Shown in pieces: positions 1 through 6,611 of a stretch of DNA of 12,171 bases. Source of the stretch: an uncultured Lachnospiraceae bacterium (GTDB taxonomy: Bacteria; Bacillota; Clostridia; Lachnospirales; Lachnospiraceae); NCBI GenBank assembly GCA_910578715.1, contig CAJTRL010000085.1, positions 1-12,171 on the forward strand, in the 5' to 3' direction. The notes under the pieces are model-generated. The model saw only the letters and a program-made list of their open reading frames with translations. It was not told the DNA's origin and did not search any database. The number at the start of each line of letters is the position of its first letter. Positions within the stretch are counted from its first letter, which is position 1. A program made the translations under genes and the position numbers.

Positions 1-1007
1 AACCCTCTAATTGATATAACTCACCATAAAATTCTTCTTTATTTATCATAGCTTTGCCGAATGTTTCCTGAATTAATCTTAAAGAAATACTCTTCATTCT
101 CTGATCAATTTCTTTTCTAAAATTTTTCCTGTATTCTGTTGCTGCTATTTTGCTTGATGCTACTAATTTATTTTCACAACTGTACAAACAATAACTCTTT
201 ATATCTCTTTGTCTTAATGCCGAAAGCAAAAAAGCTGCTTTATCGTCTATCTTATTATAATACCATTCTTTGAAATTTTTTATTTTTAATCTTTCAAACC
301 GAGATTCCCACGTCATTTGATCAATTAAACTCTTATAAGTAGCCAGTCTTATTTTCAATCGTGCATCTGTCTGCATATCGCATTCATATACTTCAATTTT
401 GTATAAACACTGTATACTTCTTCTTTCATCCTCATCTGCAAAAATACAAACAGCATTTTCTCGTAATTTTTCACCGACTTTTTCCTTATCCAATATGATA
501 TATTTCACTTGAAAGGTTTCCAAATATTGTATCAAAGACAAATAAGCCCCCCGTTTACATCTGTCACCTGTCGGCTTTATCATATATACTGACTCATATA
601 TTCCTAATACTCTTTTTAAAGTTTCTTCATGCATAAAATATGCCCAATTTCGCTCAAAATAAAGCATATCATCCCATCGTGAATAATCACCGATCAGTTC
701 TCCTTTTTTATTAATAACCGGTATTTTATTAATATTTTTCTTTTCCCGAAATATCTCATGTGCATTTATTACATTATAACCTATCAAGAATGTAAATGTT
801 TTAATTATTTTTATTCCCCCCCCCTGATACGCTATGATGCAATATATCTCCTAAACATATAATTCCATAAAGTCTATCGTTCCTAATAATATAAATGATT
901 TCCGACGCCTTCTCTATATATAAACTTCGCAAACATTCCAATTGTAGAGTTTCTTTTTCCTCCTCGATTCTGTATACTGCTAGTTCTGAGATATCTCTTT
1001 TTAACAT
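1..1007 (-). CDS. Frame-broken (probably phase-variable) CBS-domain-like protein of a surface-polymer locus, partial
   Basis: The start is ATG at 1007, preceded by GGGGTG at a 5-base spacing. The first 61 codons are normal. The frame then enters a run of nine G (824-816) and stops at TAA 803-801, giving a 68-residue product. From codon 817-815 onward, the frame reached by dropping one G is open to the window edge (about 270 codons, no stop). Joined, residues about 8-120 resemble a CBS pair: a first half ending YGIICLGDIL, and a second half containing NINKIPVINKKGELIGDYSR. The next 200 residues are not recognised. Related Clostridia proteins with this N-terminus are, from memory, often LicD-family (phosphocholine-type transferase) proteins. 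The LicD domain would lie beyond the window, so that part is inference. Codons are rich in ATA, AGA and TTA, unlike the operon to the right, which suggests separate acquisition. Alternatives are a sequencing error in the homopolymer or a true pseudogene. Confidence 0.7.
816..824 (-). repeat. G9 homopolymer tract inside a coding region (candidate slipped-strand switch)
   Basis: Nine consecutive C on the plus strand, read as GGG GGG GGG (Gly-Gly-Gly) in the gene starting at 1007. It lies about 60 codons into the gene. A tract of 8 or 11 G would restore the long downstream frame; 9 puts the gene OFF. Homopolymer G/C tracts of this length are classic slipped-strand mutation sites. Confidence 0.8.
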
Positions 1008-1242
1008 TATTTCACCCCGCTTATTTCAATCCGTCTAACAAAATTTTTATAAAATATTCATATTCTACATCATCACCAGTTTCCCCGTCTGTTTACACAA
1101 TCGCACCATGCTGTTTCCTGTCCCCTTAATATGAATCCGAAAACACAATTGAATAATCCATATTCGCACTGTCATCATAGGTTCTCCAACCTTCTTGCTT
1201 ATAAATCGACACTAATTCAAGTATGCTATTCTCATCTTCTTT

Positions 1243-1277
1243 TCAAGAGTCACCTCATCTGAATGGCCGACTCTTGA
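1243..1277. repeat. Inverted repeat, 9-bp perfect arms
   Basis: TCAAGAGTC (1243-1251) and GACTCTTGA (1269-1277) are exact reverse complements separated by 17 bases. No T-run follows on either strand, so it is not a standard terminator. It sits inside the decayed reading frame. Confidence 0.5.
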
Positions 1278-1291
1278 CAATCTGAAAGAAC

Positions 1292-1309
1292 TGTTTAACC
1301 TGTTAAACA
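1292..1309. promoter_or_regulatory. 18-bp palindrome, candidate operator
   Basis: TGTTTAACCTGTTAAACA is a perfect palindrome with 8-bp arms and a 2-base centre. The size and symmetry fit a dimeric repressor site. It lies 13 bases downstream of the possible ATG at 1324 and about 285 bases upstream of the start at 1007. No binding protein is identified, so the function is inference. Confidence 0.25.
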
Positions 1310-1354
1310 ATCTTTCTTTGCCATCCTATTCCTTTTTAGTATTTTGACTATACA

Positions 1355-1396
1355 AATAAAAAAGACCTGTCATTGCACTTCTGTGCACACAACAGG
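1355..1396 (-). terminator. Intrinsic terminator of the surface-protein operon
   Basis: Read on the minus strand, CCTGT (1396-1392) pairs with ACAGG (1370-1366), and inside it TGCAC (1387-1383) pairs with GTGCA (1378-1374) around an AGAA loop. The run TCTTTTTTATTT follows directly. It lies about 150 bases past the end of the decayed last gene and 360 bases past the last intact surface gene. It separates the surface operon from the AT-rich unit to the left. Confidence 0.75.
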
Positions 1397-1545
1397 CACT
1401 TTCCGACTTGTGTCTGCATCCGTGTAACCCTAATCGCAATCCTTGCCTCAAAATAACTTTCTCTAAAACAATCTCAACAACTCATTCATTATTACTGATA
1501 TACATATATCGGAAGAATAATCCAAAATATCAGTGAAAAATAAGT
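1397..1545. other. Gap with one inverted repeat, otherwise nothing recognised
   Basis: Between the decayed gene and the terminator, the only structure seen is an 8-bp inverted repeat: ACTGATAT (1494-1501) and ATATCAGT (1527-1534), with a 25-base loop. It lacks a T-run. Only short open frames are present. Confidence 0.4.
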
Positions 1546-1756
1546 TTAGCTCCCGCCAAAAATATTTGAGAATTTTTTAATAAAATACAGTCCGCTATCG
1601 CAGTAATCCGAATTGTTCTTTCCCTGATTAATACGACCGTTACATATCTTCTATGGCTTTCCATTCCATTTTCTGTAATAAAAAGAGGGCTACCGCATCA
1701 TTAAAAAACACAATGTCCTTCTCCCATAATTCCGGGCTTACTCAAGAAAATATCAT
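1546..1756 (-). pseudogene. Decayed last gene of the surface operon, family unknown
   Basis: ATG at 1756-1754 overlaps the TAA of the preceding surface-protein gene as TAATG, the classic arrangement for translational coupling. The frame reads MIFS, hits TGA, then continues coding-like (includes ELWEKDIVFFNDAVALFLLQ) to TAA at 1642-1640. A shift of one base gives a second open frame starting near 1647 and containing RINQGKNNSDYCDSGLYFIK. It ends with FGGS and TAA at 1548-1546. Joined, it would be a protein of about 70 residues. One nonsense codon and one frameshift are needed to explain it. The family is not recognised. The precise overlap with its neighbour is the best reason to think a real gene once stood here. 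Confidence 0.45.
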
Positions 1757-2949
1757 TATTTATACATTGTAACATTCACCGTAGTTACCTGGCCGTCGCT
1801 CGTCTCAACAGCAATCGGAACTACCGTTCCTTCCGGCGTTGCCGTACCTATAACAGCTTTCACGGCATCGTCCATAGACTTAATTGAAATTACTCCATTC
1901 ATAACCCTGTAAGCCGCCTCATCTATCTCTGTGCCATCAATACTGATACTTATAACTTTAATTTCCTTCGTACCAGTCCCAAAATCAAATGCAAATTCAA
2001 TAGAACCCTGACCATACACATAATCTATTGCACCGTTTTCAGTTCCACCGGTGGGATTACCATCTTCATCATAAGCCAAACCTGCATAATACTCGGCACT
2101 CGTGTCTTCCAGCACACCATGCGCTCTTCCATCTAAAGCAGCTGCTTCATAGCTGGTGGATAGCTGGTCAAAATCAAAAATTGTCTTAACAATAATTTTC
2201 TCCCCATCATCTCCGGTATAAGCGGACCAATCAGCATCCCAATTTACAAACCCACTGAGCCTTAATCCTACGGAATCACCGGATTCACCCGTTTTCATAC
2301 TATAAGCGTAATTCCCTGGCGTTCCGGTAAACTCATAAGCCGCGCCATACATTGCAAAGGAAATCAGCGCTTCGTCATCCGTTCCCGAAACAGGGCGGCC
2401 ATTCTGTTCAATTACTACAACATTAGGATTAACCGTTTCCGTTTTGATAAAAGTTTCATCTGCAAAAGTTGTAACATCCAGTTCATCGTTTGTAATATCC
2501 ATCGTAAGCCACATGTTATTGTCGATACCGGAATGAATTTTTCCCAGCTGTCCTTCGCTCAATAAATTCACCGTAGATGGTGCCCCAGTAGAATCATCAC
2601 TTTCTACATATGCTTTTACCATGAGTTTTATCGGAACAGAACTTCTGTTATTAATATACGCACCCGTTCCTTCTGTTGCAATAATATAACCTGCCGTTCC
2701 CCCCGGATATATATCTTCTCCGTAAGTTGCAGGATCTGTCGCAGATAAGATTCCCTGTGGGTCTACTATAAAATTAAAACAATTCGATGTTGGCAGAGTA
2801 ACGGAATAGATTGTCGTATCAACATAATTAACACTTCCCTCCGTCGTTATATCCGTACTTCCCGGCGCGGTCTCAGCAGCGCAGACCGACATAGGCATAC
2901 CAGCACACAATACACCTGTAAGCATCAATGATATGATTTTTTTCTTCAT
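1756..2949 (-). CDS. Secreted surface protein, paralogue A (397 aa)
   Basis: The start is ATG 2949, chosen because AAGGAGG (2963-2957) lies 7 bases upstream and a clean Sec signal begins there (MKKKIISLML, cleavage near residue 25 after VCAA). A longer frame to 3000 runs into the neighbour's tail and is rejected. The mature protein has a YSVTLPT motif (about 48-54), FIVDPQG (60-66), YINNRSSVP (about 99-106), and GLRLSGFVNWDADWSAYTG (about 228-246). These are shared with the paralogues at 5385 and 4508. A C-terminal domain (about 325-397) looks like an Ig-type/X2-like beta fold (a distant impression only). There is no LPxTG motif, no C-terminal membrane segment and no lipobox. By eye it is about three-quarters identical to the 5385-6590 protein over the first 130 residues, so the pair arose by duplication. 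It lies 19 bases after the preceding gene. Probably a structural surface or matrix protein; the function is not proven. Confidence 0.85.
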   Translation of the reverse strand: MKKKIISLMLTGVLCAGMPMSVCAAETAPGSTDITTEGSVNYVDTTIYSVTLPTSNCFNFIVDPQGILSATDPATYGEDIYPGGTAGYIIATEGTGAYINNRSSVPIKLMVKAYVESDDSTGAPSTVNLLSEGQLGKIHSGIDNNMWLTMDITNDELDVTTFADETFIKTETVNPNVVVIEQNGRPVSGTDDEALISFAMYGAAYEFTGTPGNYAYSMKTGESGDSVGLRLSGFVNWDADWSAYTGDDGEKIIVKTIFDFDQLSTSYEAAALDGRAHGVLEDTSAEYYAGLAYDEDGNPTGGTENGAIDYVYGQGSIEFAFDFGTGTKEIKVISISIDGTEIDEAAYRVMNGVISIKSMDDAVKAVIGTATPEGTVVPIAVETSDGQVTTVNVTMYK

Positions 2950-2968
2950 TTTAAATCCTCCTTCCATC

Positions 2969-4477
2969 TTAACTTCCTGATTCCGGCTCCACATCTTCAT
3001 CCCATGACTGTATCAATTTCTGCTTTCCACTTTCTTCATTTGCAAGCCCCGCTTCTTCTCCGCCTTTGCTTTCAGCTGATGGCTGCTCCAGCTCTTGTTT
3101 TCCAATATCTGCAGATATTTGCTCCGATTCCTGTATTTTACCCTCTTCTGACGGTTGCTCCGGCTCCGGTATCCCGCCCTCTTCTGACGGCTGCTCCGGC
3201 TCCGGTGTCCCACCCTCTTCTGACGGCTGTTCCGGGTCCGGTGTCCCACCCTCTTCTGACGGCTGCTCCGGCTCCGGTGTCCCGCCCTCTTCTGACGGCT
3301 GCTCCGGCTCCGGTGTCCCACCCTCTTCTGACGGTTGCTCCGGCTCCGATGTTACACCCTCTTTAACCGGCTGTTCCGGGTCCGTTTTATCTCCTGGTGA
3401 TTTCTGCTCTTCCTCAACCGGTTGCAGCATTTCCCTGTCTACCATAATCTGATAACTTATCTCTTCGCTGTTCAGACAATAAATCGTATCTCCTATTGCT
3501 TTAAGACACAAGAAATATTCTCCGTCCTCAAGCCCTTCACTCCACTCCCAGCTGACACTTCCATCATAAACATCTATTCTTCCGCTCTTAACCGTCTCTT
3601 CTTCTTTCAAAAAGCTATATTCATAAGCCTGTACGCCCTTTTCTGCAGTCCATGTCCAAAGCATTTTTTCAGGACTCAGTATTTCAACATCCGGTACTTC
3701 CGCCTTTGTTATCCCGTTCGCATAAATGACTACATCATTCTCCACATTTTCTATAAGTACCTTGCCCGTTACGGCATCATATTGAATTTCTGTTTCCACA
3801 TCCCCCATAAATACCTGAACTTTTGACGGCAGTGAATATCCTTCATCGGGAACAAGATACAACTCTGCTTTCTCTCCTGAATCCAGTTTATCTCCATTAT
3901 TCTCTATCCGTATATGTTCGCCTTCTACTGATGCCATATATCCCATACTGGCCGATGACATATTATAAAGAGAATTAATCGCAAGTTCACCGCTTTTCCA
4001 ATCCCCGGACCGGCTCAACATTCCGCCGAAACTTATATAGGCAGTATCTCCCTCTTCTCCCGCCGGTTCCAGAACAACGCTTTCTTTACACGGTGTTTCC
4101 AAGTCTGTCAATATATGGCGTTCTTCTACTTGATTTCCTTCAAACATAACATACATATAAATGCTTCTGCTTACAGGTTCTTCATTCCATTCTTCCGGGC
4201 AAAAAACTATCTCAGATTCGGCATCCAATATGGAAAGAGACATTTCAATCGTAAATGTGACTGCCTCTTTTCCGGCATTCTGTATAACATATTTACTCGA
4301 ATAAATCTGCCCATTTCCTTTTTCGTTGTATGGGTCCAGATAAAAATTCAAATTTTGCGGGACCTCAACAATTGTAATCTGTCGATTTGTCTTTTCTGCT
4401 GCCTTTACAGGTTCCCCAATAATCAGAAAACACAAAACACTCATCATCATCAAACATAATATTCTGTCTTTTCTCAT
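2969..4477 (-). CDS. Secreted repeat-containing surface protein, paralogue D (502 aa)
   Basis: ATG at 4477 has AGGGGTG 5 bases upstream. Residues 1-27 form a Sec signal peptide. Residues about 34-175 are a divergent copy of the domain shared by the other three secreted proteins: VEVPQNLNFYLDPYN near the start and FGGMLSRSGDWKSG (about 150-163) where the others have NADWSA. Residues about 196-254 resemble the bacterial extracellular repeat with PDEGYSLPSKVQVFMG and later GKVLIENVENDVVI. Residues about 262-346 look like a fibronectin-III/Ig-type fold. The tail (about 350-502) is low complexity, Pro/Glu/Gln-rich, with six 12-residue repeats of the TPEPEQPSEEGG type and degenerate flanking copies. 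The tail resembles cell-wall-spanning or stalk regions, but no LPxTG motif or membrane segment follows. It starts 30 bases after the gene at 4508. Likely a wall-associated linker or anchor of the same structure (inference). Confidence 0.82.
   Translation of the reverse strand: MRKDRILCLMMMSVLCFLIIGEPVKAAEKTNRQITIVEVPQNLNFYLDPYNEKGNGQIYSSKYVIQNAGKEAVTFTIEMSLSILDAESEIVFCPEEWNEEPVSRSIYMYVMFEGNQVEERHILTDLETPCKESVVLEPAGEEGDTAYISFGGMLSRSGDWKSGELAINSLYNMSSASMGYMASVEGEHIRIENNGDKLDSGEKAELYLVPDEGYSLPSKVQVFMGDVETEIQYDAVTGKVLIENVENDVVIYANGITKAEVPDVEILSPEKMLWTWTAEKGVQAYEYSFLKEEETVKSGRIDVYDGSVSWEWSEGLEDGEYFLCLKAIGDTIYCLNSEEISYQIMVDREMLQPVEEEQKSPGDKTDPEQPVKEGVTSEPEQPSEEGGTPEPEQPSEEGGTPEPEQPSEEGGTPDPEQPSEEGGTPEPEQPSEEGGIPEPEQPSEEGKIQESEQISADIGKQELEQPSAESKGGEEAGLANEESGKQKLIQSWDEDVEPESGS
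3137..3352 (-). repeat. Six tandem 36-bp repeats encoding TPEPEQPSEEGG
   Basis: Residues 376-447 of the 502-aa protein are six consecutive 12-residue units, nearly identical in DNA as well as protein. Changes are limited to TSEP, TPDP and IPEP variants. Degenerate units extend the pattern on both sides. The low DNA divergence suggests recent expansion, and copy number may vary between strains. The repeat keeps other frames open, which creates false ORFs on both strands. Confidence 0.9.
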
Positions 4478-4507
4478 ACTTACACCCCTGTTCCACTTAG
4501 GCAGATA

Positions 4508-5299
4508 TCATTCCTTTATTAACGCATATGGTGCCTTACTGTTTCCATCCGTCTGATATAAAGACTGTTCATCGTAAAAACTCTGTTTCTGTATTGTATA
4601 TACTGCCCGTATAATCAAATCTTCTTTATTGGAACCGACATATGCAGACCAATCAGCATTTTTATTCACTCTGCCGCCCAGTATAAATGAAGCGCTGTCG
4701 TAATTATCCTCATAATCAGCCAACACATAATTTCCTGATTCTTCATCCAATATATAGTCAGCACCGTCTAACAAAAAAGAAAATGTCGTCAGCTCCCCAT
4801 TTCCGTTCGCCAGAATAGGAATCTCCATATCCGATGCTGTAAACGCATCGAACGACTGTATTTTTTCTTCACCGGGAATTGCCGTCAAATACATCTGCGG
4901 CCATTCACCGTCATCCACATAGGAATCATTCTCTAAAAGCGCAATACCCGACGGTGTCCCATCCGTATCCTGTTCAATCGATATCCCTACCCTGACCATA
5001 ACGGGAAAAGAACTTTTGTTAATAAACAGCGCGCCCTCATTTTCCTTCATATGCACCATTCCGGCCCAGGAACTGTCATATGCTCCTGTTTCGGAAATGG
5101 AAAGCAGTCCCTCCGGGTCTATGATAATACCCAGTTCATTTCCTGTTGGAAATGTCACCTGATAAATATCCAGACCGTCGTTCTCTTCCTCACTGGCAAG
5201 CAGCCCAATACCGGATAAGGTCCCGCTTGCCAATGCCCTGGCAGGATATAATATCATGCAAGAAGCTATCATTCCTATAATAACTTTTCTGAACTTCAT
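4508..5299 (-). CDS. Secreted surface protein, short paralogue C (263 aa)
   Basis: ATG 5299 is preferred: it opens a Sec signal (MKFRKVIIGMIASCMILYPA, cleavage near ALA-SG). The TTG at 5329 would add ten residues before the signal and falls in a terminator stem. The ribosome site is weak: GCGGAG is 12 bases away and GGAG almost touches the ATG. The mature protein carries the shared motifs: VTFPTGNE (about 48-55), IIIDPEGLLS (58-67), FINKSSFPV (92-100), and GGRVNKNADWSAYVG (208-222). It ends soon after that domain, so it lacks the C-terminal Ig-like domain of the 397- and 401-aa paralogues. There is no anchor motif. It follows a hairpin terminator or attenuator after the 5385 gene, so its level may be lower than that of its neighbour. 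It could be a minor subunit, cap or initiator of the structure (inference). Confidence 0.82.
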   Translation of the reverse strand: MKFRKVIIGMIASCMILYPARALASGTLSGIGLLASEEENDGLDIYQVTFPTGNELGIIIDPEGLLSISETGAYDSSWAGMVHMKENEGALFINKSSFPVMVRVGISIEQDTDGTPSGIALLENDSYVDDGEWPQMYLTAIPGEEKIQSFDAFTASDMEIPILANGNGELTTFSFLLDGADYILDEESGNYVLADYEDNYDSASFILGGRVNKNADWSAYVGSNKEDLIIRAVYTIQKQSFYDEQSLYQTDGNSKAPYALIKE

Positions 5300-5327
5300 G
5301 CTCCGTAAACACTCCGCTTCCTGATAC

Positions 5328-5367
5328 AATAAAGGGCAGAACTATCAAAGCAGCCCTGCCCTTTATT
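5328..5367 (-). terminator. Intrinsic terminator or attenuator between surface genes
   Basis: AATAAAGGGCAG (5328-5339) and CTGCCCTTTATT (5356-5367) are perfect 12-bp inverted arms with a 16-base loop. On the minus strand the U-rich part is CCCUUUAUUGU, a short and interrupted run, so some read-through is likely. It lies 17 bases after the 401-aa gene and before the 263-aa gene. Confidence 0.65.
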
Positions 5368-5384
5368 CTCACACAATGCTACTA

Positions 5385-6590
5385 TTATTCTACATACATA
5401 GTAACTGTTATCGTTGTTACCTGACCATCACTTGTTGTAACAACAACCGGTATCGGCGTGCCTTCCGGCGTTGCGGAATCCATCGCCGCCTCTACATTAG
5501 CTTCTGTGGATTTCAAAGAAATAACACTGTTATTCACTTTATAATCTGTCTCAGCAATATCCACATTATTCACATTCAAGCCTTCAACCGTAATTTCTTT
5601 CGTACCTGTACCAAAATCAAACGGAATTTCAAGCGCTCCCTGACCAACTACATAATCCATCACTCCGGCTGCAGTTGCTCCGGTCGGCTCGCCATTCTCA
5701 TCATATTCCAGTCCTGCAAAATAAGCCGCATCCGTATCTGCCAGTACGCCATGTGCCCTGCCGTCCAAAGCTGCTAATTCATAATCGCTTGACAACTTAT
5801 CAAAGCTAAATACTGTTTTAACAATAATTTTTTCCGCAGAACTTCCTGTAAACGCAGACCAGTCAGCATTCTTATTTACGAAACCGCTCAGTCTCAGTCC
5901 AACAGAATCACCTTTTTCGCCTGTTTTCATCTCATAAGTATAGCCATTACTTCCGTCCGGCGTAAACTCATATGCAGCATTATTCAATGCAAATGAAATC
6001 TGCGAAGCCTTTTCTGTTGCATCTGCCGGTTTACCATTCTTCGTAATTGCAATTACATTAGGTTCAACTGTCTCTGATGTGATTGCTGTTGCATCTGCGA
6101 AAGTAGTAACGTCCAGACCGTCATGGGTAATGTCGAAAGTAAGCATCATATTATTGTCAATACCAGAATCAAGCAAGCCTGCGACATAGTCTTCAATACT
6201 TAACAAATTAGCGTTTGACGCTGCCCCTGATGAATCATCACTTTCTACATATGCGTCTACCGTAAGTTTAATCGGAACAGAGCTCAGGTTATTAATATAA
6301 GCACCCGTCCCTTCCGGTGCAATTATGTATCCCGCCGTTCCTGCCGGATACTTTTCTTCCGGATACGTAGTTGCATCCGTAGCTGATAAAATTCCCTGCG
6401 GGTCTACAATAAAATCAAAACAGCCTGCTGTCGGCAGTGTAACGGAATAAACAGTCGTGTTGACGTAATTTACGGTTCCTTCCGTCGTTACATCCGTACT
6501 TCCAGGCGTTGTTTCTGCCGCACATACTGTCAACGGCATACTTGCAAACAGTACACCTGTAAGCATCAATGATACAATCTTTTTCTTCAT
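5385..6590 (-). CDS. Secreted surface protein, paralogue B (401 aa), probable major subunit
   Basis: ATG 6590 has a strong AAGGAGG (6605-6599) 8 bases upstream. Residues 1-25 are a Sec signal (MKKKIVSLML, cleavage after VCAA). Shared motifs are YSVTLPTAGCFDFIVDPQG (48-66), YINNLSSVPIKL (98-109), and GLRLSGFVNKNADWSAFTG (231-249). A C-terminal domain (about 325-401) begins FDFGTGTKEITVEGLNV and ends with alternating hydrophobic strands (TTITVTMYV), consistent with an Ig-like or X2-like fold. The mature part has one Cys (57), conserved in the 397-aa paralogue. There is no LPxTG, lipobox or C-terminal hydrophobic stretch. It starts 21 bases after the membrane-protein gene and is followed by a hairpin terminator. 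A strong ribosome site and a dedicated downstream terminator suggest high expression. I recognise no named family; a structural surface or fibre role is inferred. Confidence 0.87.
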   Translation of the reverse strand: MKKKIVSLMLTGVLFASMPLTVCAAETTPGSTDVTTEGTVNYVNTTVYSVTLPTAGCFDFIVDPQGILSATDATTYPEEKYPAGTAGYIIAPEGTGAYINNLSSVPIKLTVDAYVESDDSSGAASNANLLSIEDYVAGLLDSGIDNNMMLTFDITHDGLDVTTFADATAITSETVEPNVIAITKNGKPADATEKASQISFALNNAAYEFTPDGSNGYTYEMKTGEKGDSVGLRLSGFVNKNADWSAFTGSSAEKIIVKTVFSFDKLSSDYELAALDGRAHGVLADTDAAYFAGLEYDENGEPTGATAAGVMDYVVGQGALEIPFDFGTGTKEITVEGLNVNNVDIAETDYKVNNSVISLKSTEANVEAAMDSATPEGTPIPVVVTTSDGQVTTITVTMYVE

Positions 6591-6611
6591 TACTCATTCC
6601 TCCTTGAATTT

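Larger units (their letters stand above)
1021..1325 (-). pseudogene. Decayed reading frame upstream of the G9-tract gene, family unknown
   Basis: A possible original start is ATG at 1324, preceded by AAGGA at a 5-base spacing, but that frame stops after MAKKDCLTG. A second frame is open at 1325-1215 and contains LSRVGHSDEVTLEKK. A third frame from 1242 reads coding-like residues such as SIYKQEGWRTYDDSANMDY and stops at TAA 1128-1126. The same frame resumes through a second TAA (1095-1093) into TDGETGDDVEYEYFIKILL and ends at TAA 1023-1021, 13 bases before the next ATG at 1007. This is the expected spacing for an operon neighbour. Together it looks like one small gene damaged by frameshift and nonsense changes. 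I do not recognise the family. No single frame is long enough to be a convincing gene. Confidence 0.45.

Noticed and set aside
1..1007. Firm LicD assignment
   Set aside because: The LicD catalytic motifs are not in the window; only the N-terminal architecture suggests it.
1573..1705. 44-aa minus-strand frame starting MESHRRYVTV
   Set aside because: No ribosome site and it overlaps the better coding blocks of the decayed gene in other frames.
2950..3000. Upstream ATG at 3000 for the 397-aa protein
   Set aside because: It would put 17 residues before the signal peptide and overlap the previous gene; ATG 2949 has AAGGAGG at good spacing.
3137..3352. CRISPR-like array (36-bp repeats)
   Set aside because: The units are directly adjacent with no spacers and encode a peptide repeat in frame.
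3004..3826. Several plus-strand ORFs and a 102-aa minus ORF across the repeat region
   Set aside because: They are other-frame readings of the 36-bp repeat and its gene; they have low-complexity products and no ribosome sites, while the minus frame has a signal peptide and domain order.
5300..5329. TTG start at 5329 for the 263-aa protein
   Set aside because: It lies in the terminator stem, has no ribosome site, and would bury the signal peptide.
1756..6590. Sortase substrates or lipoproteins
   Set aside because: No LPxTG-type motif, C-terminal membrane segment, or lipobox (the SVCA/TVCA site lacks a small residue before Cys) is present in any of the four proteins.
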